From Granulosicoccus sp. (lineage in GTDB: Bacteria; Pseudomonadota; Gammaproteobacteria; Granulosicoccales; Granulosicoccaceae), in NCBI GenBank assembly GCA_023301795.1, contig JALZVU010000105.1, positions 1-33,259 on the forward strand: a stretch of DNA of 33,259 nucleotides, read 5' to 3'. A model generated the notes under the pieces. The model saw nothing but the letters and a program-made list of their open reading frames with translations, searched no databases and was not told the origin of the DNA. Shown here in pieces: positions 24,681-33,106 of the stretch. Made by a program: the position numbers and the translations under genes. Numbering within the stretch: position 1 is the first letter of the stretch; each line of letters opens with the position of its first letter.

Positions 24681-26180
24681 GTGAGCTTATCCGTTAACGC
24701 CCGCGTTTTGATGTTCCAGGGCACAGGCTCTGATGTAGGCAAATCAACTATTGTTGCAGGGCTATGCCGAATAGCCAAGCGGCGTGGCATCAACGTTGCC
24801 CCTTTCAAGCCACAGAACATGTCTAACAATGCCGCAGCCTGCGCTGACGGTGGTGAAATCGGACGTGCGCAAGCCTTACAGGCTCGCGCTGCAGGCCTTG
24901 AAGCTTGCGTGGACTTCAATCCGGTATTGCTTAAACCGCAAAGCGATAAGACGGCACAAGTTGTACTTCATGGGAAGGCACTGGATACCTTGTCGGCTAG
25001 TGAATACATGAACGACAAGCGCCAACATCTTATGGATGGTGTAGTCAGCAGTTTTAAAACACTGTGCAATGAGTATGAGCTTGTTCTGGTAGAAGGTGCT
25101 GGTAGTGCAGCCGAGATAAATCTGCGCGAGCGTGACATTGCCAATATGGGTTTCGCGCGTCGTGTTGGCGCACCGGTATGCCTTATCGGGGATATCGATC
25201 GAGGCGGCGTTATTGCTGCCGTCGTCGGTACCAAGACTGTTATTGAGCCTGCCGATGCTCGGATGATCTCAAGCTTTATCATTAATCGATTTCGCGGAGA
25301 TCCTCGGCTTTTTGATGATGGCGTTGTTGCTATCGAGGAAAACACAGGGTGGCCATGTCGCGGCGTGGTGCCATGGCTAGGGTCGGCGATGAAGCTTCCA
25401 CAAGAGGATGCTGTGGTGCTACAGCAAGGCCATGACACACTTTCAAAAACTGAATATCGAATAAAACTTGCCGTACCCATGCTCTCACGCATCGCAAACT
25501 TTGATGACATGGATCCACTACGTCTGGAACCCAATGTAGAACTTGGATTCGTCCCTCCTGGTCAGATAATCCCGCAAGATGTTGACGCCATTATCATTCC
25601 AGGTACCAAGTCGGCCATGGGCGATCTTGCATTCCTTCGTAGCCAAGGCTGGGATCACGACATCATCGCTTTTGCTCGTAATGGTGGTCGTGTTATCGGT
25701 GTTTGCGGTGGTTATCAGCTATTGGGACAGTGGATCCATGATCCTGATGGCGTGGATGGGGAACCAGGCAGCGCTCCTGCTTTGGGTCTGTTGAACGTCA
25801 GCACGCACATGCATGCAGAAAAACAAACTCGCAAGGTGGACGGTCGCTGTGTTCGCAGTCAGACCCACTTGAGCGGTTATGAAATACATGTGGGCCACAC
25901 GACAGGAGTTGATACACAACATCCTATGTTAATGCTGGATGATCATGCTGATGGAGCGATCAGTAACGATGGCAAAATCGAGGGCACCTATCTTCATGGT
26001 CTGTTTGCCAACGATGAGTTCAGAAGCTATTGGCTAAACACCATCAAACAGGGTGTCTCCAGTGGATTCAACTACGAGGCGTTTGTAGAGCAGGAACTGG
26101 ATGCTCTGGCTGATGGGCTGGAAAAGAGTCTGGATGTTGATGCCCTGTTTGCAGATGCGGTGCTACCAGTGTTTAGCTGA
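24681..26180 (+). CDS. cobQ: Cobyric acid synthase (glutamine-hydrolysing)
   Basis: Amidates four side chains of adenosylcobyrinic a,c-diamide, using glutamine and ATP. The 499-residue protein has an N-terminal dethiobiotin-synthetase-like ATPase with GTGSDVGKST (about 14-23) and KPQNMSNNAA. A C-terminal class I amidotransferase follows, with nucleophile Cys342 in GVCGGYQLLG and His439 in YLHGLF. The length is normal. The start is a GTG, 2 bases after the cobO stop; an ATG at 24711 lies too far into the ATP-binding strand. The cobO-cobQ pair forms an operon. Confidence 0.96.
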   Translation: MSLSVNARVLMFQGTGSDVGKSTIVAGLCRIAKRRGINVAPFKPQNMSNNAAACADGGEIGRAQALQARAAGLEACVDFNPVLLKPQSDKTAQVVLHGKALDTLSASEYMNDKRQHLMDGVVSSFKTLCNEYELVLVEGAGSAAEINLRERDIANMGFARRVGAPVCLIGDIDRGGVIAAVVGTKTVIEPADARMISSFIINRFRGDPRLFDDGVVAIEENTGWPCRGVVPWLGSAMKLPQEDAVVLQQGHDTLSKTEYRIKLAVPMLSRIANFDDMDPLRLEPNVELGFVPPGQIIPQDVDAIIIPGTKSAMGDLAFLRSQGWDHDIIAFARNGGRVIGVCGGYQLLGQWIHDPDGVDGEPGSAPALGLLNVSTHMHAEKQTRKVDGRCVRSQTHLSGYEIHVGHTTGVDTQHPMLMLDDHADGAISNDGKIEGTYLHGLFANDEFRSYWLNTIKQGVSSGFNYEAFVEQELDALADGLEKSLDVDALFADAVLPVFS

Positions 26181-26237
26181 TCTCACCCCATCACCGCCAT
26201 CTCACTTTGTAAAAACTGGACACACTCTTTGCAGACA

Positions 26238-26261
26238 GCCTCCCCGATAGTCAACGGAGGC
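26238..26261. repeat. 6-bp inverted repeat between cobQ and the YHS gene
   Basis: GCCTCC (26238-26243) and GGAGGC (26256-26261) could pair around a 12-base loop in the 92-bp gap between these convergent genes. No U-tract follows on either strand, so terminator function is only possible. Nothing else stands out in the gap. Confidence 0.3.
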
Positions 26262-26272
26262 AAAAGCGCTCA

Positions 26273-26758
26273 TCAGGGCTCTTTGGCTAATAATTCTTCA
26301 AACTTATCGTCAGCAATTTGTATGTATCCTGGAATATCAGCACGCCAGTTGTCCTGAAATTTCTTGTCGAAATTCAGGTACAGCTTGCCATCGACAATAT
26401 CCCAACGATCCACTTCAATCTTGACCAGGCTGTCCACCGCTATGCCATACGCACAGTATCCACCGTATTGCGGGGCATACTGCTCAGGCGCACCAATAAA
26501 CAGATCACGGTGTTCAACTGATGAGAAGTACCAGGTTGCCCCCATCCAGTCTGTGGCAATATCTTCACTCCCCTTCACCGGCTCCCCTTGCGTGAAGTAG
26601 GCAACAGTATCAAAGCCGCGAACAGCAACACCGCTGGGCTTATATCCCCAAAGCCCGGATCGATCGAGCGTATTGATGGGCTCAGCGGCCCAGCTATTGG
26701 CCATCATCAGTAATGACAGCGCCAATGAGAGTTGCAGGTATTTCAACATTTTTTTCAT
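26273..26758 (-). CDS. Secreted YHS-domain protein
   Basis: 161-residue protein with a signal peptide (hydrophobic about 7-20, likely cut near SWA/A at 23-25), so probably periplasmic. The mature part matches YHS-domain proteins: VAVRGFDTVAYFTQGEPVKGS, then ATWYFSSVEHRDLFIGAPEQYAPQYGGYCAYGIA with a single cysteine (Cys102). The YHS fold is linked to metal binding in copper ATPases and other proteins, but the role of the secreted form is unknown. In-frame Met4 could also start it. It is divergent from the cupin gene with a 179-bp gap between them. Confidence 0.88.
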   Translation of the reverse strand: MKKMLKYLQLSLALSLLMMANSWAAEPINTLDRSGLWGYKPSGVAVRGFDTVAYFTQGEPVKGSEDIATDWMGATWYFSSVEHRDLFIGAPEQYAPQYGGYCAYGIAVDSLVKIEVDRWDIVDGKLYLNFDKKFQDNWRADIPGYIQIADDKFEELLAKEP

Positions 26759-26937
26759 GGCATTTACCGTTAGCTGTGTGATGAAATCTGGCTTAACCCT
26801 AGCCTGAACTATTCATGCTAGCCCGATCAGGAACTTGTATTGTCAAATATACACTCTACCTAAAAGTAGATCGATAATAAAGTAGACGTTGTAGCTACAA
26901 CACCCACACTCCAAGCAACAATGACAGGGGCAAATCA
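26759..26937. promoter_or_regulatory. Divergent YHS/cupin intergenic region with a perfect palindrome
   Basis: The 14-bp palindrome GTTGTAGCTACAAC lies at 26889-26902, 36 bp before the cupin start. A second inverted repeat, TCTAC-ctaaaa-GTAGA, lies shortly upstream of it. The middle of the region is AT-rich, and a -10-like GATAAT lies near 26872, but no convincing -35 partners it. The palindrome is a likely regulator-binding site; the regulator is not encoded next to it. Confidence 0.5.
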
Positions 26938-27600
26938 ATGAACGTAAACGACGACTTCTCAAAAAGAGTGTTGCTCCACGGCGATGAAATAGACTGGGAA
27001 ACCTCACCTATGCCAGGTGTTGAGCGGCGGCGTCTGGACCGGGTGGATGCACAAAACGACCGCGTAACCACTATTGTTCGCTATGCCCCTGACAGCAAGT
27101 TCTCATCGCACGTCCACACTGGCGGAGAGGAGTTCATTGTTCTTGAAGGCATCTTCGAAGACGATTACGGCCAATGGCCAGCCGGCTCATATATTCGCAA
27201 TCCCCCAACATCATCCCATACACCGGGCTCCACAGATGGTTGCACTATATTCGTCAAACTGTGGCAATTTGATCCAGCGGATCGTACCTACGTTCATGCA
27301 CAGCGTCATAAGCTTGGGGCTGTGCCAGACAGGGATAGGAAGGGTGCAAATGTGTCCCCACTGTATAAAGATGAACATGAAGACGTGCGTTTCGAACAAT
27401 GGGACGCCAATGCGGATATCCAGGTCGATGCAGTGAGCGGTGCGGAAGTGTTCGTCCTTGAAGGAGGATTTACCGAGGGCAGTGATGAGCTGCGCCAGTA
27501 CTCATGGTTGAGAATGCCTGCGAAATCCACAATAAACGCTAAAGTGGGGCCTAACGGGGCCTATGTGTGGGTCAAATCCGGACACCTTGCAGACCTCTAG
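26938..27600 (+). CDS. Tandem cupin protein (ChrR-like cupin)
   Basis: 220-residue cytoplasmic-looking protein with two cupin repeats (about 28-110 and 130-215). The first has a metal-binding pattern: HVHTGGEEFIVLEG supplies His58, His60 and Glu64 or Glu65, and His94 is a candidate fourth ligand. The second repeat keeps the fold pattern (AEVFVLEGGF) but lacks the histidines. The resemblance is to the ChrR-type cupin found in zinc-binding anti-sigma factors, yet the N-terminal anti-sigma domain is absent and no sigma factor is adjacent. It may be a small-molecule enzyme or sensor. The start has AGGGGC upstream. Confidence 0.82.
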   Translation: MNVNDDFSKRVLLHGDEIDWETSPMPGVERRRLDRVDAQNDRVTTIVRYAPDSKFSSHVHTGGEEFIVLEGIFEDDYGQWPAGSYIRNPPTSSHTPGSTDGCTIFVKLWQFDPADRTYVHAQRHKLGAVPDRDRKGANVSPLYKDEHEDVRFEQWDANADIQVDAVSGAEVFVLEGGFTEGSDELRQYSWLRMPAKSTINAKVGPNGAYVWVKSGHLADL

Positions 27601-27667
27601 CCAGGGAACAAACGGATTGGACCCGGCCAAAAGCACCATCGCTGCCTCGGGCAATCCGCCTGGCAAG

Positions 27668-27699
27668 CTTGCACGGCAGACATTAATCAACCGTGCAAG
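27668..27699. terminator. Possible bidirectional terminator hairpin
   Basis: CTTGCACGG (27668-27676) and CCGTGCAAG (27691-27699) are perfect 9-bp arms around a 14-base loop. They lie between the convergent cupin and monooxygenase genes. The plus side continues with TTGTTAG, only weakly U-rich. Position and stem strength favour a transcript-end signal, but the large loop is unusual. Confidence 0.45.
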
Positions 27700-27712
27700 T
27701 TGTTAGCCCAAG

Positions 27713-29515
27713 CTATCTGCCGTTGTGATGACTTTCCTGCAATCCATAAACAGGCGTTTCAATACCCACTGAGCGCGCTTTCAACTGTAGCGCAAGATAT
27801 AGCGAGTAGTGCCGCGACTGATGCAAATTGCCGCCGTGGAACCATAAACCATCCTGCTGAGTCGGCTTCCACATGTTGCGCTGCTCGCCTTCCCAAGGTC
27901 CCGGATCCTTTGGTGTATCAGAGCCCAGCCCCCAACATTTACCGACCTTGTCTGCCACATCCTGACTAATCAGGTCAGCCGCCCAGCCATTCATGGATCC
28001 ATAACCTGTTGCGTAGACAATGACATCTGCTTCAAGTGAGGTGCCGTCGTCAAGCACAACTGCAGTCTCGGTTATCTCATTAACCTGTCCGGCCTTGAGC
28101 TTGATTTTTCCATCGATGATTAACTGACTGGCACCGACATCAATGTAATAGCCGGAACCGCGCCGCAGATACTTCATGAACAAACCGGAATCGTCAGCAC
28201 CCCAATCGAGCTGGAATCCGGCTTTCTCAAGTCCTGCATAGAAATCAGCATCACGCTCGCGCATTTGTTGATATAGCGGTATTTGAAATTCATGCAAGAT
28301 CGCATAGGGTATCGAGGCAAATATCATGTCAGCCTTCTGAGTGGTGACTCCATTGGCAACAGCCTCTTCCGAATACAGCGCTCCCAATCCAATTTCCATT
28401 AGCGAATCAGATCTCACAATGTGAGTGCTGGAGCGTTGCACCATCGTCACATCAACATCGTTTTCCCACAATGCAGCACAAATATCATGCGCTGAATTAT
28501 TGGAGCCGATAACCACCACTTTCTTGCCCTTGAAACTGTCAGGCCCGGGGTGTTTCGACGAATGGTGTTGATCACCTTTGAAGTTTTCTGCACCCTTGAA
28601 CGTCGGAACATTTGCCTTGCCTGACATACCCGTGGCCAACACCAGGTTTTTAGGCGTCAACGTCACGCTCTCGCCATCGCGCTCAACGACCACTGTCCAC
28701 TTACCGGTTTTTTCATCAAAGTTTGCAGATTGAGCCGATGTCTTGGTCCAATAATTCAATTCCATAACCCGTGTGTACATTTCCAGCCAATCACCCAACT
28801 TGTCTTTTGGCGCAAAAATTGGCCAGTTGGGTGGAAACGGCAGATAAGGAAGATGGTCATACCAGACCGGATCATGCAGGCACAAAGACTTATAGCGATT
28901 ACGCCAGCTGTCTCCAGCGCGTTCATTTTTTTCAACAATAATAGTGGACACACCAAGCTGTCTGAGGCGTGCACCCAACGCAATTCCACCCTGACCTCCA
29001 CCAATAATCAGCACATCAGGTTGAGTTTTGTAGCCCAACTCTGCAAGCTCTTGCTCACGCTCCTCGGCCCAACTTTTACGATGCTTATCAGCGCCGTGCT
29101 TTGCGCCTAAAGGACGCTCAAATCCAAGCGGCTCTTCATGGCCAATCAATTCAGTAGCTGACGTAAGCAACGTCCAGATTTTGCCATCTTTTAGTCGGAC
29201 AAGACCAAATCCGCGGACAATGCTTGTCTCAAAGCTTATCCAGGCTGTAACAACGCCACCCTCATCGGTCGCTATCTCACCTTCTGCAATGGCCCATTCA
29301 GTAGGCTTTACCGTGGATAACTGAGAATCGAGCATGCCCCGAATATCATCCTTTCCCTCAAACGTTTTCAAATTCCATGTGAACGATACAAGGTCTCGCC
29401 AATAGCAATCATCGACAAAGTGTTCCAGCACCGCGTCTATATCGTTAGCGGTCAACGAGCGTTCCAGACTATCCAGAACCTTAGCAACTTCGCCGTTTGG
29501 TGTTACGTCGAGCAT
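27713..29515 (-). CDS. NTF2-like domain fused to a flavin-containing monooxygenase
   Basis: 600-residue protein. Residues about 1-130 look like an NTF2/SnoaL domain (VLEHFVDDCYWRDLVSFTW, FEGKDDIRGML). Residues about 165-600 are an FAD/NAD(P)H monooxygenase: FAD motif IIGGGQGGIALG (170-181), an FMO-type FKGDQHHSSKH stretch, and the NADPH motif VVVIGSNNSAHD. YATGYG lies near the end. The layout fits bacterial FMO-like or putative Baeyer-Villiger enzymes of unknown substrate. A strong ribosome-binding site (GGGAGGAAG) lies immediately before ATG 29515. It is a single gene between cupin and tdk. Confidence 0.9.
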   Translation of the reverse strand: MLDVTPNGEVAKVLDSLERSLTANDIDAVLEHFVDDCYWRDLVSFTWNLKTFEGKDDIRGMLDSQLSTVKPTEWAIAEGEIATDEGGVVTAWISFETSIVRGFGLVRLKDGKIWTLLTSATELIGHEEPLGFERPLGAKHGADKHRKSWAEEREQELAELGYKTQPDVLIIGGGQGGIALGARLRQLGVSTIIVEKNERAGDSWRNRYKSLCLHDPVWYDHLPYLPFPPNWPIFAPKDKLGDWLEMYTRVMELNYWTKTSAQSANFDEKTGKWTVVVERDGESVTLTPKNLVLATGMSGKANVPTFKGAENFKGDQHHSSKHPGPDSFKGKKVVVIGSNNSAHDICAALWENDVDVTMVQRSSTHIVRSDSLMEIGLGALYSEEAVANGVTTQKADMIFASIPYAILHEFQIPLYQQMRERDADFYAGLEKAGFQLDWGADDSGLFMKYLRRGSGYYIDVGASQLIIDGKIKLKAGQVNEITETAVVLDDGTSLEADVIVYATGYGSMNGWAADLISQDVADKVGKCWGLGSDTPKDPGPWEGEQRNMWKPTQQDGLWFHGGNLHQSRHYSLYLALQLKARSVGIETPVYGLQESHHNGR

Positions 29516-29623
29516 ACTTCCTCCCTATTTCTTATTTAGTGGAGGAGCTATAAGAGCACTAATACCGCTTGCTGGTTATGGCACTCTTTGGCCACGTGGA
29601 CGGTAAGGTTGACATCAATAGTG

Positions 29624-30208
29624 TTAATCAGCACCCGACATCAATTCTCGATAATGCCTTCGACACTTGGATTCATAGCGCTCATTTCCACCAATCTGCA
29701 CCTGCTCGCCAGCTGCAACCACCTTGCCCGACTCATCAAGCCGCACGGTCATGGTGGCTTTGCGGCCGCACGTGCAGACGGTTTTCAGTTCAGCCAGCTT
29801 GTCAGCAATAGCGAGTAGCCGGGCAGATCCCGGAAAGAGCTCTCCTTGAAAATCAGTTCGGATACCGAAGCACAGAACTGCCACGTTTAGTTCATCAACT
29901 GCTCGGGCTAATTCATCTACCTGTGACTTACTCAAAAACTGCGCCTCATCTACCAACACGCACGCAAGCTTGTCCTGTTGGTGTTGCTCTGACAGCGGGG
30001 TAAAAAACTCAGTATTTTCATCAAACAACTCAGCGGGTTGCTCAAGACCAATGCGAGATCGGATAATGCCCCGTCCAAAACGATCATCGATAGCGGCTGT
30101 ATACAACGCTACCCGCATGCCTTGCTCGCCATAATTATGAGCCGACTGGAGCAGTGACGTGGACTTGCCAGCGTTCATGGCAGAGTAGTAGAAATAAAGT
30201 TGAGCCAC
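29624..30208 (-). CDS. tdk: Thymidine kinase (type II)
   Basis: Phosphorylates thymidine for nucleotide salvage. The 194-residue protein has the P-loop [10 protein letters not shown] (8-17), the catalytic Glu88 in VDEAQFL, the lasso-type region [15 protein letters not shown], and zinc ligands Cys145, Cys147, Cys182 and His185. The length matches E. coli Tdk. The start is GTG 30208 with GAGGGG upstream. It is divergent from the OmpA-like lipoprotein gene. Confidence 0.96.
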   Translation of the reverse strand: MAQLYFYYSAMNAGKSTSLLQSAHNYGEQGMRVALYTAAIDDRFGRGIIRSRIGLEQPAELFDENTEFFTPLSEQHQQDKLACVLVDEAQFLSKSQVDELARAVDELNVAVLCFGIRTDFQGELFPGSARLLAIADKLAELKTVCTCGRKATMTVRLDESGKVVAAGEQVQIGGNERYESKCRRHYRELMSGAD

Positions 30209-30422
30209 CGCTGTTGTCCCCTCACTTAATCAATAAGGCGCTATAACGCCGTTAACGACCTCTAGGGTTACATAAAATGTAGCGCTAGGGCGGACTTGCA
30301 TACCGGCTATTGGCGGCCGGCTTGTACATTTTATGCGACGCCAAGGTAGAGCTCACAAAAATACTGATAAATTTTGGTCAACTCTGAGCCGATGACTGTG
30401 GGTCCAAGAAAAAAAGACCCCT
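30209..30422. promoter_or_regulatory. Divergent tdk/OmpA-like intergenic region with distant inverted repeats
   Basis: CATAAAATGTA (30271-30281) and TACATTTTATG (30325-30335) are perfect 11-bp reverse complements 43 bp apart. They could be two operators facing each other or the arms of a large stem. GGCG-ctataa-CGCC lies at 30237-30250 on the tdk side. Just before the lipoprotein ATG, GGGTC (30400-30404) and GACCC (30416-30420) flank an A-run, with no Shine-Dalgarno visible. I cannot place sigma-70 promoters with confidence. Confidence 0.45.
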
Positions 30423-31109
30423 ATGAAATCATTCAAGACAACCATTATCGCAGCCACCACCACGCTGGTACTGATCAGTAGCTGCGCTACTGACGACCCT
30501 AACCGACGTGCAAAGACAGGCGCTGTTGTTGGGGCCATCGCCGGAGGCGTTATTGGCAATCAGACAAGCAGCAAGAACGGCAAATATGCCGGTGCTGTTA
30601 TTGGCGGCCTGACGGGTGCAGCTGTTGGCAATTACATGGATAAACAACAACGCAAGCTGGAGCAACAGCTGGCAAGCGAGAACCGGAACAAACAGATCCA
30701 GATAACTCGCATTGATGAAGAGACGCTGCGCCTTGATGTTCGTAGTGAAGCCTCTTTTGCGGTAAACAGCGCACAAATCAATGGATCATTTCTCAACAGC
30801 CTGACAACAATGGCTGAAGTGATTGGTGAATATGACCAAACTGCCGTACATGTCATCGGCTTTACTGATAGCACAGGATCGCAAGCCTACAATCAGACAC
30901 TGTCCCAGAAACGCGCTGCATCAGTTGCACAACATTTGAGTGGAAACGGCGTTGATCAAACGCGATTGCGTGCCTCCGGACGCGGTGAATCAGCGCCTGT
31001 GGCACCCAACAATACAGCCGCAGGTCGTAGTGAGAACCGGCGGGTAGAAGTGTATTTAAAGAGCGTTGTCGAAGGACGCGAAGATGATGCATTTCGCTCG
31101 CCCAGATAA
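30423..31109 (+). CDS. Glycine-zipper and OmpA-domain outer membrane lipoprotein (YiaD-like)
   Basis: 228-residue lipoprotein with a signal peptide and lipobox ISSC (acylated Cys21). A glycine-zipper region of two short Gly/Ala segments (33-45 and 56-69) follows, then a charged linker. The C-terminal OmpA-like peptidoglycan-binding domain (about 95-215) has GFTDSTGSQAYNQTLSQKRA and GRSENRRVEVYL. It probably ties the outer membrane to peptidoglycan. The architecture matches YiaD-type proteins. The ATG has no clear ribosome-binding site but is preceded by an A-rich stretch and a small hairpin. A terminator follows. Confidence 0.92.
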   Translation: MKSFKTTIIAATTTLVLISSCATDDPNRRAKTGAVVGAIAGGVIGNQTSSKNGKYAGAVIGGLTGAAVGNYMDKQQRKLEQQLASENRNKQIQITRIDEETLRLDVRSEASFAVNSAQINGSFLNSLTTMAEVIGEYDQTAVHVIGFTDSTGSQAYNQTLSQKRAASVAQHLSGNGVDQTRLRASGRGESAPVAPNNTAAGRSENRRVEVYLKSVVEGREDDAFRSPR

Positions 31110-31129
31110 TACGTTCAGCCCAGAGAGAT

Positions 31130-31165
31130 TAGCCTGGCTCTTCCCGCAGCCGGGCTAGGGCTTTT
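31130..31165 (+). terminator. Terminator hairpin after the OmpA-like gene
   Basis: TAGCCTGGCT (31130-31139) pairs with AGCCGGGCTA (31148-31157) over 10 bp with one G-U pair, and a short GGGCTTTT follows. The right arm includes the stop codon of the convergent nucleotidyltransferase gene (31155-31157), so one structure serves the ends of both genes. Confidence 0.6.
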
Positions 31166-31874
31166 GCCATTCTGGCGGCACAGGCTGCACTAACCCACGG
31201 GCTGTGCCACCTTGTCGCAACCAGCTGTTAATGGCTTGTTGCACTTCGCGCTCGCCTCTTTTTGATAATGGGACCTCCGCAATATAAGGAACAAGGCTTG
31301 GCGGAAGAACAAACGTAAGGTTGGCCCCAATTGCACTGGGCGCGGTACCTGGCTCCGGCTTCTCAACAATCTCAACGATAGAGCCGTCAGGTAGGAACCG
31401 CACACTGGATCGCCCTGCCATCTGCGCTTCATCCAATGCTTTACAGCTGACGCTCAATGGCGCATCGCTATGAGCGTGAAAACTCAGAAGATCACTAAAG
31501 AATTCACGCGGCACCAAATAGTCTGTAGCACTGAGAATAAAAGGTTGCAACGCTAGATCCGGATATTGCTCAAGAGCACTTTCCAATGCATGCGCAGTAC
31601 CGGCAAGATGCTGTTGATACGCCACACGTACATGCTGCGCGTGGCTTGCACTTCGCAGGGTTGCATACTTCTCAATCTGATCACTTAGATGATTGGCAAC
31701 CAATACGATCTCGGTAACTCCTGCCGCCAGCAACGAGTCCAGCAAGTAATCCAATGTTGGTCTGCCGCGATGCACAAGCAGTGGCTTGGGTGTCGTATCG
31801 GTATAGGGCTGCAACCGGGTGCCTCTGCCCGCTGCAAGCAAGATGGCATGGGTAACAGGTTCTGACGACGTCAT
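31155..31874 (-). CDS. Sugar-1-phosphate nucleotidyltransferase
   Basis: 239-residue NTP-transferase-fold protein. The N-terminal nucleotide-binding loop LLAAGRGTRLQPYTDTTPKPLL contains the catalytic Lys30. SATDYLVP supplies the metal-binding Asp, and VEKPEP with GANLTFVLPP forms the sugar-phosphate side. It resembles the short RfbA/MurU/HddC-type enzymes that make NDP-sugars from sugar 1-phosphates. Its start overlaps the stop of the upstream GHMP kinase by four bases, so the pair is translationally coupled and probably acts in sequence. Both base and sugar specificity are unknown from sequence. Confidence 0.9.
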   Translation of the reverse strand: MTSSEPVTHAILLAAGRGTRLQPYTDTTPKPLLVHRGRPTLDYLLDSLLAAGVTEIVLVANHLSDQIEKYATLRSASHAQHVRVAYQQHLAGTAHALESALEQYPDLALQPFILSATDYLVPREFFSDLLSFHAHSDAPLSVSCKALDEAQMAGRSSVRFLPDGSIVEIVEKPEPGTAPSAIGANLTFVLPPSLVPYIAEVPLSKRGEREVQQAINSWLRQGGTARGLVQPVPPEWQKP

Positions 31875-33094
31875 GGTGTGATTACTCGAACAGTACTTTC
31901 AGACTTGGCAATGCTGACGCGTGCTAGTGCTGCCAGCTCCGGATACCTGTCTTTATAGTTGTCGAGCAACTCAGATGCAACCTGTTTTACCCGTGCTGAA
32001 TCAACCAACATGAACAGACAACCACCAAAGCCACCGCCGCTGAATCGGCTTCCATAGACCCCTACGCAACAACCCGCAATTTCCTGCAAAGCGATTAACC
32101 ATTCACTTCCGCTCTCGTAGTCGTTAATGGAGCTGGCACACGATTGATTCATCAACTCTCCGAATGCCTGCCAATTGCCTTGCTCCCATGCTGCGACCCC
32201 CTGCTCTACCCGCTGCATCTCTCCAAAAACATGCCGCGCTCTACGTTCGAGGGTGTCAGGCAGCGTGGCAAGGTTAGCATCGGTTCGCTGAAGAACAGGC
32301 ACTTCACCCAGATGTTGGGCAGACGGGTGCAACAGCCTAGCGGCCTCACGACATTGAGCAACACGCTCATTGAAGTTAGAGCCTGTCACCAGATTTCTGG
32401 AAACACCTGAATAGCACATCAGAAACGACACCTGTTCGCTAGTAACAGGATCAGCGATTGACCGTGCTGTTACCGAATTTACATCAAGAATGGAGAGATG
32501 GTGTTCTTCTGCGAAAACAATGGACATCTGGTCCTGAATTCCGTTATTGAGTCCGCGATAGTCATTCTCAACGCATCGAACAAGCTCAACCATTTGAACG
32601 GCATTAAGTGCAACATTATTCACTTCGGCCAAAGCTGACAGATAGGCGAGAATGCAGGACGCCGAAGAGCTTAGACCGCCACTAACCAGCGTGCCAAAAA
32701 TAACAGCATGAATGCCATGACTCATAGGATGGTTGGCGGCAAACGCCGCAACTGATGCACGAGCCATGGAGTCCCACCCATACTGGTGCTCCAGCTGATT
32801 CATACCAAACTGCACGCTTTGCCAGGACAAGCCATCCATGTTGGCGCTCACACAGCTAGTGGCATCTGGACGTGGCCAGAAGCACAACAGAGTGTATTGA
32901 TCCAGAGTGCGCGATAGCACGGATCCACCCTGGTGGTCGATGTGCGCACCAAGGGGATTAAAGCGGTAGGGGGAAACAACCAATCGCGGTATATCAGTCC
33001 TACTCGCTATCTGACAGGCTTGATCAACACTCGACGCCACTAGTGAATCGAGTGTTGGCGCTTGCAGCTCGATCGCTGTCTGGGCACTTGGCAT
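31871..33094 (-). CDS. GHMP-family sugar kinase, galacturonokinase/galactokinase-like
   Basis: 407-residue anomeric sugar kinase of the GHMP family. The N-terminal sugar-binding motif reads SPYRFNPLGAHIDHQGG (41-57). In bacterial galactokinase this is GRVNLIGEHTDY; the version here resembles plant galacturonokinase as I recall it. The ATP loop is SGGLSSSAS (138-146), the catalytic Asp188 is in NGIQDQ, and the third motif SRFSGGGFGGCLF lies near 350. It should make a sugar 1-phosphate for the coupled downstream nucleotidyltransferase. No good ribosome-binding site precedes ATG 33094, and an inverted repeat lies just upstream. The kinase family is sure; the substrate is not. Confidence 0.88.
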   Translation of the reverse strand: MPSAQTAIELQAPTLDSLVASSVDQACQIASRTDIPRLVVSPYRFNPLGAHIDHQGGSVLSRTLDQYTLLCFWPRPDATSCVSANMDGLSWQSVQFGMNQLEHQYGWDSMARASVAAFAANHPMSHGIHAVIFGTLVSGGLSSSASCILAYLSALAEVNNVALNAVQMVELVRCVENDYRGLNNGIQDQMSIVFAEEHHLSILDVNSVTARSIADPVTSEQVSFLMCYSGVSRNLVTGSNFNERVAQCREAARLLHPSAQHLGEVPVLQRTDANLATLPDTLERRARHVFGEMQRVEQGVAAWEQGNWQAFGELMNQSCASSINDYESGSEWLIALQEIAGCCVGVYGSRFSGGGFGGCLFMLVDSARVKQVASELLDNYKDRYPELAALARVSIAKSESTVRVITP

Positions 33095-33106
33095 GCAGGT
33101 ATCATC

